Made by a program: the position numbers and the translations under genes. Under the pieces are notes generated by a model. That model was not told the origin of the DNA, made no database searches, and was given only the letters and a program-made list of their open reading frames with translations. DNA of 64,000 nt from Chionoecetes opilio. Lineage: Eukaryota; Arthropoda; Malacostraca; Decapoda; Majidae. The DNA is taken from positions 62,001 to 126,000 of the forward strand of contig JACEEZ010018880.1 in assembly GCA_016584305.1 (NCBI GenBank), written 5' to 3'. Positions 54,673 to 64,000 of this stretch are shown one piece after another (position 1 is the first letter of the stretch; every line of letters begins with the position of its first letter).

Positions 54673-55539
54673 CTGTGAGGGAATGATAGTGACTTCACTT
54701 GCCTTAACAACCTCTACCTCCGATATTTCAACTGACTAACTGAAGGGCGAAGGTCCGCTCTAAGGGTGGCTATAAATTTTAAGCCGTTGTTTTAATTAAG
54801 AGGCCCGGATTGGCCTGCGGGGGAAATTATAATGGCCCTTTGATTGGCTATTATATTAGTGTTCCTGAGTGGCTAGACGAAAAAAAATAGTGGCTTTGTC
54901 ATTGGCCTAACCATACGCCTCTGATTGCTTCCCACCCGAAAGGTGTGAAATCTCTGAGTAACACAAAGTTTCCGTGTGTGGTTCTTGGCCTGCATCGTTT
55001 TGAGTCCCCTCGCGTAGGTCCCCCCAACTGCCTCGACAGCCAGTGTCGATTAAAGAGTTTGAATGGTGAGGTTTGTCCTGGCTGCCCTATAGACAACAAA
55101 AGGATAATTTCATATAGACCATAATTTATTTTTTATTGAGTTCAATAGAGTAGTGGTTTACGCATACTTGAGCCAAAAAAAATATTTAAATCGTGATTAG
55201 TAGGTCTGTAGCGTACGTGCACTCTCCTCCAATTATAACCAAAAGTTTTTTTTGTATCTATATTAAAGCATAAGTCGTTTTCGTAAACTCGGCTCAAGCG
55301 TTGAAAATTGACTAGTTAGAGTTTGTAATAATGGACGAGAGTATTCGCGGGAGTAGCATTTTTCAGAGACACCGACCCGTAGTTTTTTTCCTGGCCTAAA
55401 ATAGGGGCTTTTTTCTAATGGGAGATAGTTTATTTTGCGCAAAAACCATAGTTTCAACAAACAAAAACAAAAACAAATCTCACATCAGAAAAAGCACTAA
55501 AATTTGCCGTGAAAAATTTGTTCGGGTCTTATAAAGCTT

Positions 55540-55790
55540 AATGAACAACCTAACCTTAACCACAAAGTATTCCTAACCTAGACCTTAACCACAAAGTTTC
55601 CTAACCTAACCTTATAAGTTTTGAAATGAAACCTAAACCTAAACTTAACCACCAAGTATACTAACGCTAACCTTAACCACAAAGTATTCCTACCTAACAT
55701 TAACCCAAAGTATCCTACCTAGACCTTATAAGTTTAAAGAACCTAACCGAACCTTAACCACAAAGTATAACCTAACCTAACCTTAACACT
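55540..55790 (-). repeat. TTAGG-derived satellite (complement), tract 2
   Basis: ACCTTAACCACAAAGTATTC-type units, more degenerate than tract 1. Confidence 0.8.
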
Positions 55791-55924
55791 CATTACCTAC
55801 TGAGGTGGTGGGTAGCAGCGCGGATTTCCCGTAGGAAGTGATGGAGATGTGGTTTGGTCTTGGTGACTGTGGCAGAAAAAGTAATGAGGCGAAGTACTGC
55901 CTATTGTGTCTTTTTTGTTGCCAT

Positions 55925-56165
55925 CTCTGAGAACCCAGCTCTTAATGTTCTGCCAGACTCTTAATGGTCTTTGCCAGAGTCCCGTTCAATGTTGTTGGGT
56001 ATTACGCCGCGTCACTGTATCCACAAAGTTTCTAGAGTGGTTCACGACTCTTGTTGTGTATAACCAAGGTTCCCCCCCCCCCCCCCCCGCTGACGCCAAC
56101 TATAGGCTTTCCAAGAGTCAGCTGTATATTATTTGACCCAGGGAGGTGTACTTTTGGCACAGGGG
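55925..56165 (-). pseudogene. Merlin/ISXO2-like transposase relic 2
   Basis: Minus strand: VVNHSRNFVDTVTRRNTQQ precedes a stop and a frame-shifted LWQ segment. Better preserved than relic 1 around the VNHS motif but cut upstream by the poly-C run. Confidence 0.75.
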
Positions 56166-57197
56166 AATGGGTTAGCGCTCTCTTTCTCCACAGGGGAAAA
56201 ATAAAGGCGCCGCTTTTGTCTCCCTGTTCTATCCCCAAACCCACACTCCATCCACTTTCCTTTCCCGCGATTGTACGTACGCTTGCCGAATTTCTCTCAT
56301 CAATTTCCTACCCTATCCCCGGCCACGATTGGCTGCTGTCGTCCAGGCCACTTTTCGCACACCTCACCACAGAAGCTCTTCCGTCCCCACTGTCTTTTCA
56401 GCGACGCCAAAGTTTGCTGGAAGTACTAGGCTGAAGTTTAAAAAACTTCTCAAGAAAAGCATTTAAAATAAGTTCACACTTGGGAGAGCTTTCACTTTTT
56501 TCCAGCCACGATTCCTTTCAAGCGTGAAGCATAGAATGGCCATCGTATTTCACGCTTTGACTGGATGTGGCGCTCACTTACAGCCAGTGAAAACCACGTC
56601 CTTTTTTCGTGTCCAAGACGGCTCTCACCTGCATTTACCACACTTTCCTCTTAATTGGTATGACACCGTGTTCTTCAAATACTTTCAGAGCCTCTTGGTC
56701 CTTTGTTAAGGGTATAATTTGTGATATCACTTCAACTGCATTCACAGAACGCCGGACACTCATCATTTCAAGTAGCCAACTGACTTTACCCCAGGCCAGG
56801 GCCGGGGAAAAAAATTTAGGAGCTTTTAATTAAGAGCCTTTGATTGCCGCTCAGAAAATGTAATAGCCTTTGATTGTCTCCGCGGAAACAGTGTGACTGG
56901 ATTGATTTGGCTAAAGAGGAAAAAAAATGCGTACCTGATTGCTATTTTTGGCTGTCTATGATTGGCTACCCTCGTCCAGGTGTGAATTTCCTGACTCCGC
57001 CAGAATATCCTAGGATCATGACGCCCGTGGGTCAGTTGTCCAAATGGAGTTTGAGGAGGAGGGTGTTTCTGTCTGTGCTATAGGCAACAGCGGATAATTT
57101 CAATATATACATAATTTTTGTATAATCATCACAGTAGGGGTGAGTAGTCAGTGTACAGTATACTGAGCTAAAACAAAATTACAGAAAACGTGACTAA

Positions 57198-57451
57198 AGG
57201 CCGGCTTCCACTCCCGCTGTACGGCCGCCATACAACAACAAAGACGCACAACAAAGTCTACCGCACGCGTACCGCTGTAGCGTCGCCGTACAAAAGTTTA
57301 AATTCAAGTCATCTCCTCCCACTCGTGGTGTCCGCTCGAGCTGAGTTTGCCAACTGTGCTCAGTTACCACAAATACCACTCAAGCGGTGATGATGGTGAC
57401 GTCATTGTTGTTGTATGGCGGCCGTACAAGCGGGAAAGTGGGAACCGGACT
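57198..57451. mobile_element. 254-bp Harbinger-type MITE with TAA duplication
   Basis: The left end AGGCCGGCTTCCACTCCCGC and the complement of the right end AGTCCGGTTCCCACTTTCCC are inverted repeats. They extend over about 45 bases to CCGCCATACAACAAC / GTTGTTGTATGGCGG. TAA flanks both ends (57195-57197, 57452-57454), matching the 3-bp TWA target of PIF/Harbinger. No coding region. Confidence 0.8.
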
Positions 57452-57454
57452 TAA

Positions 57455-57600
57455 TAAGGTCTGTAGCGAACATGAAACTCGTCCATTATAAGAGTTACGA
57501 AACTATACTGCATTTGTACGAAAAAACAAAATCAGTGTACGAAACAACTAACAAAACCTGGGTACGAAACAACTTGTGTACGAAACTCCCTGTAACCCTA
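57455..57600. repeat. GTACGAAAC-motif dispersed repeat
   Basis: Five spaced copies of GTACGAAA(C) occur here. The inverse, GTTTCGTACAC, clusters at 11.82-11.94, 12.66-12.90 and 53.30-53.40 kb. Confidence 0.7.
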
Positions 57601-57619
57601 TCATTATTTAGGGTGTGTG

Positions 57620-58270
57620 TGCGTGGCCGGACAGTTTGCCTACGGACAGTTTGCCTACGGACAGTTTGCCTACGGACAGTTTGCCTACGGACAGTTTGCC
57701 TACGGACAGTTTGCCTACGACATTTTGCCTACGGAACGTTTGCCCTACGACATTTTGGCCTACGGACAGTTTGCCTCTGACAGTTTGCCTATCCGGGGAA
57801 AAAACAGTTTGCCTACGGACTTTGCCTACGGACAAAATTTTGCCTACGGACAGTTTGCCTACTGACATTTTGCCTACGGACAGTTTGGCCTACTGACAGT
57901 TTTTGCCTCCCGGACAGTTTGCTACCGGACATTTTGCCTACGGACAGTTTTGCCCTACGGACAGTTTGCCTACCGACAGTTTGCCTACGACATTTTTTGC
58001 CTACGGACATTTTGCCTAACGGACGTTTTTGCCTACCGGACAGTTTTGCCTACGGACCTTTGGCCTACCTGACAGTTTTGCCTACGGACAGTTTGCCTAC
58101 GGACAGTCTTTGCCTACGTACAGTTTGCCTACGGACATTTTGCCTACGGACAGTTTTGCCTACGGACAGTTTGCCTACGGACAGTTTGCCTACGGACAGT
58201 TTGCCTACGGACAGTTTGCCTACGGACAGTTTGCCTACGGACAGTTTGCCTACCGGACAGTTTGCCTCAG
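57620..58270. repeat. 15-bp minisatellite (about 40 units)
   Basis: Unit GGACAGTTTGCCTAC, very regular at 57636-57715 and 58150-58255 and indel-rich between. Pentapeptide frames (FAYGQ, LPTDS) are artefacts. Confidence 0.95.
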
Positions 58271-58319
58271 TGTTTCCACAGGAAAAATTTTCTGTACCTT
58301 GGACAGTTATAGTGATAAC

Positions 58320-58446
58320 CCTACCGTAGATAACAGTATAGTCGCCAGCTGCATAATGTCGCCAGGGCGCCAAAATAGTTTACGGAATATAGCATCACTA
58401 CTGAGGTGTAATGTGCCCCTGAAGATGAATACCCAGTAGTTTCATA
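58320..58446 (-). repeat. Dispersed repeat R1, inverted partial copy
   Basis: TAGTCGCCAGCTGCATAATG and GAAGATGAATACCCAGTAGT are the complement of the start of R1 (13195-13325). Confidence 0.75.
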
Positions 58447-59548
58447 ATCGGTGACAGGACAACTCATACGCGGACAAACTCATACCGGAACAATTTATAC
58501 ATGCACTTCAAACACCGGACAATTCATCCATGCTAAGTCATACCCTGGACAATTCATGACCATGCTAATTCATAGCCTGGACATTCATACCATGCTAATG
58601 TCATACCCTGTACATTTCATACCATGCAATATCATACCCTGGACATTTCAACCATGATAATTCATAACCCTGGACAATTCATACCATGCTATTTCATAGA
58701 CCCCGGACATTCATACCATGCTATTCATACCTGGACATTCAAAACCCGGACAAATTAACCCCGTACAATTCATACCTGGACAATTCAAACCCGAACAATT
58801 CATACCCTGGACAATTCATAACTGGACAATTCATACCACGGACAATTCACACCCCGGACAATTCCAACCCCGGACAATTCTACACCTGGACATTCATACC
58901 CTGGACTAATTCATACCCTGGACAAGTCATAACCCTGGAACAAATTCAGACCGGACCGGCAATTCATACCCAGACAATTCATACCCCGGATAATTCATAC
59001 CCCAAAGCATTCTACCCCGGAGCAATTCATACCCTGTACAATTCATACCACCGGGAGACAATTCATAGTCCCCGACAATTCATACCCGCGGACAATTCAT
59101 ACCCCGGACAGTCATACACCGGACAATTCATAACCCCGGAACAAATTTAACCCCGGACTAAATTCAATACCCCGGACAATTCATACCCCGGACAATTCAT
59201 AACCCCGGACAATTCATCCCCGGAACAATTCATCCCCCGACAATTCATACCCCGGAACAATTCATACCCCGGACAATTCATACCCAGGACGAATTCATAC
59301 CCCGGACAAATTCATACCCCGGAACAATTAAAAACCCTGGACAATTCATACCACCGGACAATTCGATACCCCGGACAATTCATACCACCGGAACAATTCA
59401 TACCCCGACAATTCATACCCTGACAATCCATACCCTGGACATTTCATACCCGGAAAATTCATAACCCGCCCGTGACAATTCATACCCCGACAATTCAAAC
59501 CCCGGAACAAATTCCATACCCCGGACAATCCATACCCCGGTCACCGAT
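58447..59548. mobile_element. 16-bp minisatellite bounded by 12-bp inverted repeats
   Basis: About 65 units of CAATTCATACCCCGGA, with indels, fill the interval. ATCGGTGACAGG (58447-58458) and CCGGTCACCGAT (59537-59548) are inverted at its exact ends with one mismatch. That suggests a microsatellite-bearing MITE. No coding region. Confidence 0.7.
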
Positions 59549-60234
59549 AGTTTCTTATTGGAAATAATGGAAATATAATTTTTTTAATGTTTATAAATAT
59601 TCAAGGTTATCATGGTTACTGTGGTTCATTACATTTTCTGCAGAGAAAGATTAGTTTACATGACTCCGTGACATGTGATCGTGTGGGCGATTGACTTTAG
59701 AGTGGCGAAATGACCGGTAACCCAATAGTATAGAATGACAGAATATATATACAATGGAGATCAATAGGCTAAAAAATTATATCAGAAATTTATTGTAGAC
59801 GTAATTTTTTAAAATTATTTTCTGATTGGCGTAATGAAAGTTTGGTAAAAACGGACGAGGACTGCGCGGTCTTTTTCTGAGACACTGACTATGTTTTCCT
59901 TGCCTAAAATTAGTATTTTTTCAGATGGAGGTATTTTTATTTAACGGAAACCAGTTTTTTTTTTTTTTGTCATTTTCATCACCCAATTCTCGGGTCGCCG
60001 TTTCCATCGATCACATTGGCCTAAACATTGGCTAACATTGATCTTAAACATCCATTGATCTTAAACATCCTAACATTGGCTCAACCTTCATCATGACTCC
60101 TGGTACAGGCCAGTGTATCTCCATCAGAAAACGCACTAAACCTTGGCCAGGAAATAATAGTCAGTGTCGCAGAAACCAGGGAAGTGACTTTATTACAATT
60201 TCTGTAATAAAAAAAACATCTGCTTCACACACCC
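59549..60234. other. Spacer with a dispersed repeat
   Basis: 59755-59965 contains ACGGACGAGGACTGCGCGGT and CTGAGACACTGACTA, also at 46.70-46.74, 53.43-53.48 and 55.33-55.38 kb. It is the empty-site relative of the SINE-bearing segment in copy B. No gene. Confidence 0.6.
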
Positions 60235-62400
60235 TGCAGGAGCAGGGTTTGGTTAGCAGGAGGCAAGTGTGTGAGGGCAGGAGGCAGAGTGTGTGAGGCT
60301 GAGGCAGGGTGTGTAGCAGGAGGCAGGGTGTGTGGGCAGTGAGGCAGGTGGTGAGGCAGGAGGCAGGGTGGTGTGAGCAGGAGGCAAGGTGTGTGAGGCA
60401 GGAGCAGGGTGTGTGAGGCGGAATCAGGGTGTGTGAGGCAAGGATGCCAGGGTGTGGTGGAGGCATGAGGCCAGTGTGTGAGGCAGAGGCAGGGTGTGGT
60501 GATGCAGGAGGCAGGGTGTCTGAGGCACGAAGCAGGTGTGGAGCAGGAGGGCAGGTGTGGGAGGCAGAAGCAGGGTGTGGAGGCATTAGGCAGGTGTGTG
60601 AGGCGGAGGCAGGTGTGGGGGCAGGAGGCAGGGTGTGGGAAGGACGAGGCAGGGTCCTGGGAGGCATGAGGCGAGGGTGTGTGAGGCAGGAGGCGAGGGT
60701 GTGTAGCAGATCCGGGTGTGGAGTCAGGAGCAGGTGTGGTTGGGCGAGGCAGGTGCTGTGGATGCAGGAGCAGGGTGTGTAGCAGGAAGCAGGGTGTGTG
60801 AGGCAGGAGGCAGGGTGTGTGAGGCAGGAGGCAGGGTGGTGGGAGGGCAGGAGCAGGTGTGTGAAGGCGAGAGGCAGGTGTGTGAGGCAGGGAAGCAGGT
60901 GTGGGAGCCATTAGGCAGGGTGTAGTGAGGCAGGAGCAGGTGTGTGAGGCAGGAGGCAGGTGTGGGGAAGGAGGAGCAGGTCTGGAGGCAGTAGGCAGGG
61001 TGTGGGAGGGCAGGAGGCAGGGTTGGAGCATGAGGACAGGGTTTCGTGTAGAGGCACGGAGGCAGGGTGGGGGAGGCGAGGAGGCAGGGTGTGTGAGGGC
61101 AGGAGGCAGGGTGTGGGAAGGAGGGAGCAGGGTCTGGGAGCAGGAGGCAGGGTGTGGGAGGCAGGAGGCCAGGTGTGTGAGGCAGGAGGCAGGGTGTGGG
61201 AGGCAGGAGGCAGGGTGTGGGAGGCAGTAGGCAGGGCGTGGGAGGCAGGAGGCAGGGTGTGTGAGGCAGTCGGCAGGGGTGTGGGAAGGAGGAGGAGGGT
61301 CTGGGAAGCAGGAGGCAGGGTGTGAGGAAGGCAGGAGGCAGGGTGTGGGAGGCAGGAGGCAGGGTGTGGGGGCAGGAGCAGGGGTGTGGAGGCAGGAAGC
61401 AGGTGTGGAGGCAGGAAGCAGGGTGTGTGGAGGCAGGAGGCAGGGTGTGTGGGCATGAGGCAGGGTGTGAGGAGGCAGGAAGCATGGTGTGGGAGTATAA
61501 AGCAGGTTTGTGAAGCATTAGGCAGGGTGTGTGGAGGCAGGAAGCAGGGTGTGAGGCAGGAGGCAGGGTGTGGTGAGGCAGCAGGCATAGGGTGGGAGGC
61601 AGGAGGCCAGGAAGCGGGTGTGGAGGCAGGAGGCAGGTGTTTGAGCCGGAAAGCAGGGTGTGAGGCAGAAGGCAGGGTGTGTGAGGCAGGAGGCAGAGGG
61701 GTGGGCAGGAAGGAGGCAGGGAAGCAGGTGTTGAGGCAGAGAGCAGGTGTGTGAGGCGGAAGCAGGGTGTGAGGGCAGGAGGCAGGGTGATGTGAGTAGG
61801 GAAAAGGGTGTGTGAGGCAGGAAGCGTGGTGTGTGAGGCAGGAGCAGGTGTGGGAGGCAAGAGGCAGGTTGTGTGAGGCAGGAAGCAGAAGTGTGAGGTC
61901 AGAGGCAGGTGTGTGAGGCAGGAGGCAGTCGTGTGGAGGCAAGATGGCAGGGTGTGTGGGGCAGGAAGCAGGAAGTGTGAGGCAGGAGGCAGGGTGTGTG
62001 ATGCAGGAAGCAGGGTGTTTGAGGCAGGACGTTGTGCTAGGCAGGAGTCATGGTGGTGGGAGCAAGTAGGCAGGTGTGTGAGGCAGGAAAGCAGGAAGGG
62101 AGGCAGTAGGCCAGGGTGTGTGAGGCAGGAGGCAGGGTGTGGGAGCAAGAGGCATGTTTGTGAGGCAGGAAGCAGGAATGTGGAGGCAGGAGGCAAGGGT
62201 GTGTGAGGCGGAGCAGGGTGTGTGAGGCAGGAGGCAGGGTGTGGGAGGGCAAGAGGCCAGGGTGTGTGAGGCAGGAATGATCAGGGTGTGTGAGCAGGAG
62301 GCCGGGTGTGGGAGGCAAGAGGCAGGGTGTTGTGAAGGCAGGAATCAGGAAGTGTGAGGCAGGAGGCAGGGTGGGTGTGAGGCAGGAGGCAGGTGTGTGT
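60235..62400. repeat. 21-bp G-rich minisatellite, array 2 (about 100 units)
   Basis: Same unit and orientation as array 1. It runs directly into the leader region of ZNF3. Confidence 0.95.
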
Positions 62401-62439
62401 ACAGTGTGAGGCAGCGCGTGGCTCTCTTTGTCCTGAACT

Positions 62440-62769
62440 GTGTTCCACTGTTTGGCAGGTGGGGGGTCACAGTACACCAGCTGGAGTGTTCTGCTGCACA
62501 CTAGGCATCTCGCGCTGGTATCCTAAAGCTTCCTGCAAGGACCGGCCCCATGTGTGCTGCTCACGAGTATTGCTGCGGTGTCGGCAGTGGCAGGAGGCAA
62601 GCCAACCACGTGCACTGCCTGGAGCAGCAGGCAGTCTGTCTCAGCTGTGGGGAGGCACAGGAGTGATGGCAGAGAATCAACTGGAGGGGCCGGCAGCTCA
62701 GGCAAGAAAGAGAGAGGCAGTTTTGTTGGCTCCAATTTGTAATCATTCAGATGCAAGAGTGTGCTTAAG
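62440..62769 (+). other. Putative leader exon of ZNF3
   Basis: Starts after TTTGGCAG|GTGGGG, a possible acceptor. GC-rich and open in one frame for over 100 codons. It shares GGGTCACAGT, GATGGCA-GAATCA and GGCAGCTCAGG blocks with the ZNF2 leader. One frame has a CLEQQ...CLSCGEA cysteine cluster. The true frame and function are unclear. Confidence 0.4.
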
Positions 62770-63069
62770 AGAATTTCCTGATACACAGTGGCTCAAGATT
62801 ATGAATGCTGGAGTTGGGGTGAAATTTTAAATCGTAAGTCTCACCTCACCCGACACACCACTGACACACAGTGGTGTTGAAATCTGATGCCTTGAGTGGT
62901 GGGAAAGAATTTCATGTTAAGTCTGCCCTCAACCAAACACCCTGGAAACCCAGTGGTGTTAAAAATCATCAAAAAAGAATGTCCTGAGTGTGGTAAAATT
63001 TACTCAGCAGTCTAGCCTCACCGACACTCCCTGTACAACACAGTGTGTTAAAGAAATATCAATGCTGGA
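62770..63069 (+). pseudogene. Four decayed fingers at the start of ZNF3
   Basis: Finger-like units near 62800, 62885, 62970 and 63055 keep GTGTGG/GTGGTGGG knuckles, AAGTCTCACCTCACC-type helices and GACACACAGTGGTGTT linkers. One-base indels change the frame in each, unlike the clean fingers that follow. Confidence 0.65.
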
Positions 63070-63987
63070 GTGTGGGCAAGGATTTACTACCTATCAAACT
63101 CACCAAACAGCCTGACACACACTGATTTGAGGGAGTTCAAATGTGATGTTTGTGGCAAGTGTTTCAAGACAAAGCAATGCATTGCCAGCCACGTGAAGAT
63201 TCACATGAAGCACTTGTTCAACCTGAGTACACACAGTGGTGACAAGAATCATGAATGTCTGGAGTGTGGCAAAAGATTTACTAAGAAGTCTCACCTCACC
63301 CAACACACCCTGACACACAGAGGTGTTAAAAATTATGAATGTCTGGAGTGTGGGCAAAGATTTTCTCAGAAGTCTCACCTCACCCAACACTCCCTGATAC
63401 ACAGTGGTGTTAAGAAATATAGATGTTTAGAGTGTGGGAAAAGATTTTATGCTCAGTCTCACCTCAACAAACACGCCCTGACACACAGTGATGTTAAAAA
63501 TCATGAATGTCTGGAGTGTGGGAAAAGATTTTATGTTAAGTCTGACCTCAACAAACACGCCCTGACACACAGTGGTGTTAAAAATCATGAATGTGTAGAG
63601 TGTGGGAAAAGATTTTATGTTAAGTCTGACCTCAACAAACACGCCCTGACACACAGTGGTGATAATAATCATGAATGCTTAGAGTGTGGGAAAATATTTT
63701 GTGTTCGGTCTGACCTCACCAGACATGCCCTGACACACAGTGGTGTTAAAAATCATGAATGTCTGGAGTGTGAGAAAAGATTTTATGTTAAGTCTGCTCT
63801 CACCAGACACGCCCTGACACACAGTGGTGTTAAAAATCATGAATGTCTGGAGTGTGGGAAAAGATTTTATGTTAAGTCTGCCCTCAACAAACACGCCCTG
63901 ACACACAGTGGTGTTAAAAATCATGAATGTGTAGAGTGGTGGGAAAAATTTTATGTTAGTCTGCCTCACCAGACACATACGCCTTGA
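63070..63987 (+). CDS. C2H2 zinc-finger protein ZNF3 (partial)
   Basis: The open frame encodes nine intact C2H2 fingers and a tenth broken by an extra G near 63938 (GTGGTGGG), so it ends early at the window edge. Finger 1 is divergent: KCDVCGKCFKTKQCIASHVK, followed by a longer linker with NLSTHSGDKNH. Fingers 2-9 have a strict 28-residue period (C-x2-C-x12-H-x3-H) with linkers HSGVKNH in place of TGEKPY. Helix positions vary little: SHLTQ, SHLNK, SDLNK, SDLTR, SALTR and SALNK. Near-identity between fingers implies recent 84-bp unit duplications. The product would be a nuclear sequence-specific DNA-binding protein; target and effector domain are not visible. The Met at 63070 lies in shifted decayed-finger sequence and is probably not the true start. 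Paralogues ZNF1 and ZNF2 are decayed. Confidence 0.85.
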   Translation: MWARIYYLSNSPNSLTHTDLREFKCDVCGKCFKTKQCIASHVKIHMKHLFNLSTHSGDKNHECLECGKRFTKKSHLTQHTLTHRGVKNYECLECGQRFSQKSHLTQHSLIHSGVKKYRCLECGKRFYAQSHLNKHALTHSDVKNHECLECGKRFYVKSDLNKHALTHSGVKNHECVECGKRFYVKSDLNKHALTHSGDNNHECLECGKIFCVRSDLTRHALTHSGVKNHECLECEKRFYVKSALTRHALTHSGVKNHECLECGKRFYVKSALNKHALTHSGVKNHECVEWWEKFYVSLPHQTHTP

Positions 63988-64000
63988 GGCTTCTGGTTTG

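Larger units (their letters stand above)
53290..55200. repeat. ~1.9-kb direct duplication, unit 1
   Basis: Ordered blocks shared with 55250-57130: GTTTCGTACAC-type motifs, TCAGAGACACTGAC...CCTGGCCTAAAA, the CCTAACC/ACAAAGTATACC satellite, GTAGCAGCG...GGATTTCCCGTAG, the ISXO2-like relic, GATTGG-rich sequence and a CTATAGGCAACA-like end. Confidence 0.75.
55250..57130. repeat. ~1.9-kb direct duplication, unit 2
   Basis: Collinear with 53290-55200 but with extra sequence at about 56170-56800 (GC-richer, no domain). A poly-C run (56072-56087) replaces part of the relic. Confidence 0.7.

Noticed and set aside
57415..58439. Pentapeptide-repeat frames resembling a structural protein
   Set aside because: Translation of the 15-bp minisatellite in several frames and both strands, with no unique flanks.
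60724..62196. 490-codon minus-strand open frame
   Set aside because: Same minisatellite artefact as at 50-52 kb.

Overview
The window looks like repeat-saturated nuclear DNA from an arthropod, most likely a decapod crustacean. Pointers are interspersed (TTAGG)n telomere-type tracts, spliceosomal introns, tRNA-derived SINEs, Tc1/mariner, Merlin/ISXO2-like and DUF4806-type transposon genes, and C2H2 zinc-finger genes with 28-residue fingers of the ECLECGKRF...H...H type. No bacterial operon, tRNA gene or rRNA gene was seen. Sequence quality varies by block. Roughly 1.6-8.9 kb and 37.2-47.9 kb are full of homopolymer-like indels, whereas 9-34.7 kb, 48-49.7 kb and 62.4-64 kb read cleanly.

Layout. 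0.2-2.6 kb: a fold-back repeat interrupted by a Tigger/pogo-like MITE, plus a degraded second MITE copy. 2.7-7.5 kb: minisatellites. 8.2-9.3 kb: zinc-finger pseudogene on the minus strand, then a perfect 10 x 30-bp array. 10.3-12.9 kb: three successive fold-back units, each with a GGTTA tract in its loop. 13.2-16.2 kb: nested elements, the innermost a ~2.35-kb element with long terminal inverted repeats (TIRs) carrying one intact 444-aa zinc/CXC-domain protein behind a cluster of ETS-type sites. 16.6-25.2 kb: related 'empty' copies of those repeats, a TTAGG-derived satellite, a SINE and a fold-back.

25.9-34.7 kb is the best gene region. An intact 685-aa CACTA-related transposase is followed on the same strand by a seven-exon gene for a DUF4806 protein whose frame is broken by exon-internal tandem triplications. 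A 1.1-kb palindrome flanked by TA tracts follows. 36.3-43.6 kb: minisatellites and a second zinc-finger pseudogene. 43.7-48.3 kb: a 2.3-kb direct duplication holding a Tc1-type transposase relic and a tRNA-derived SINE. 49.8-52.8 and 60.2-62.4 kb: two arrays of the same 21-bp minisatellite. 53.3-57.1 kb: a duplicated segment with Merlin/ISXO2-like relics. 57.2-59.5 kb: a Harbinger-type MITE and two short-period arrays. 62.4-64 kb: a mostly intact zinc-finger gene running off the window.

The window is best read as nested transposons. Several insertions can be proven internally, because an uninterrupted copy of the target repeat lies elsewhere in the same 64 kb. The most promising candidates for something poorly described are the TIR element encoding the CXC protein, the transposase plus DUF4806 pair, and the fold-back family with telomere-like loops.
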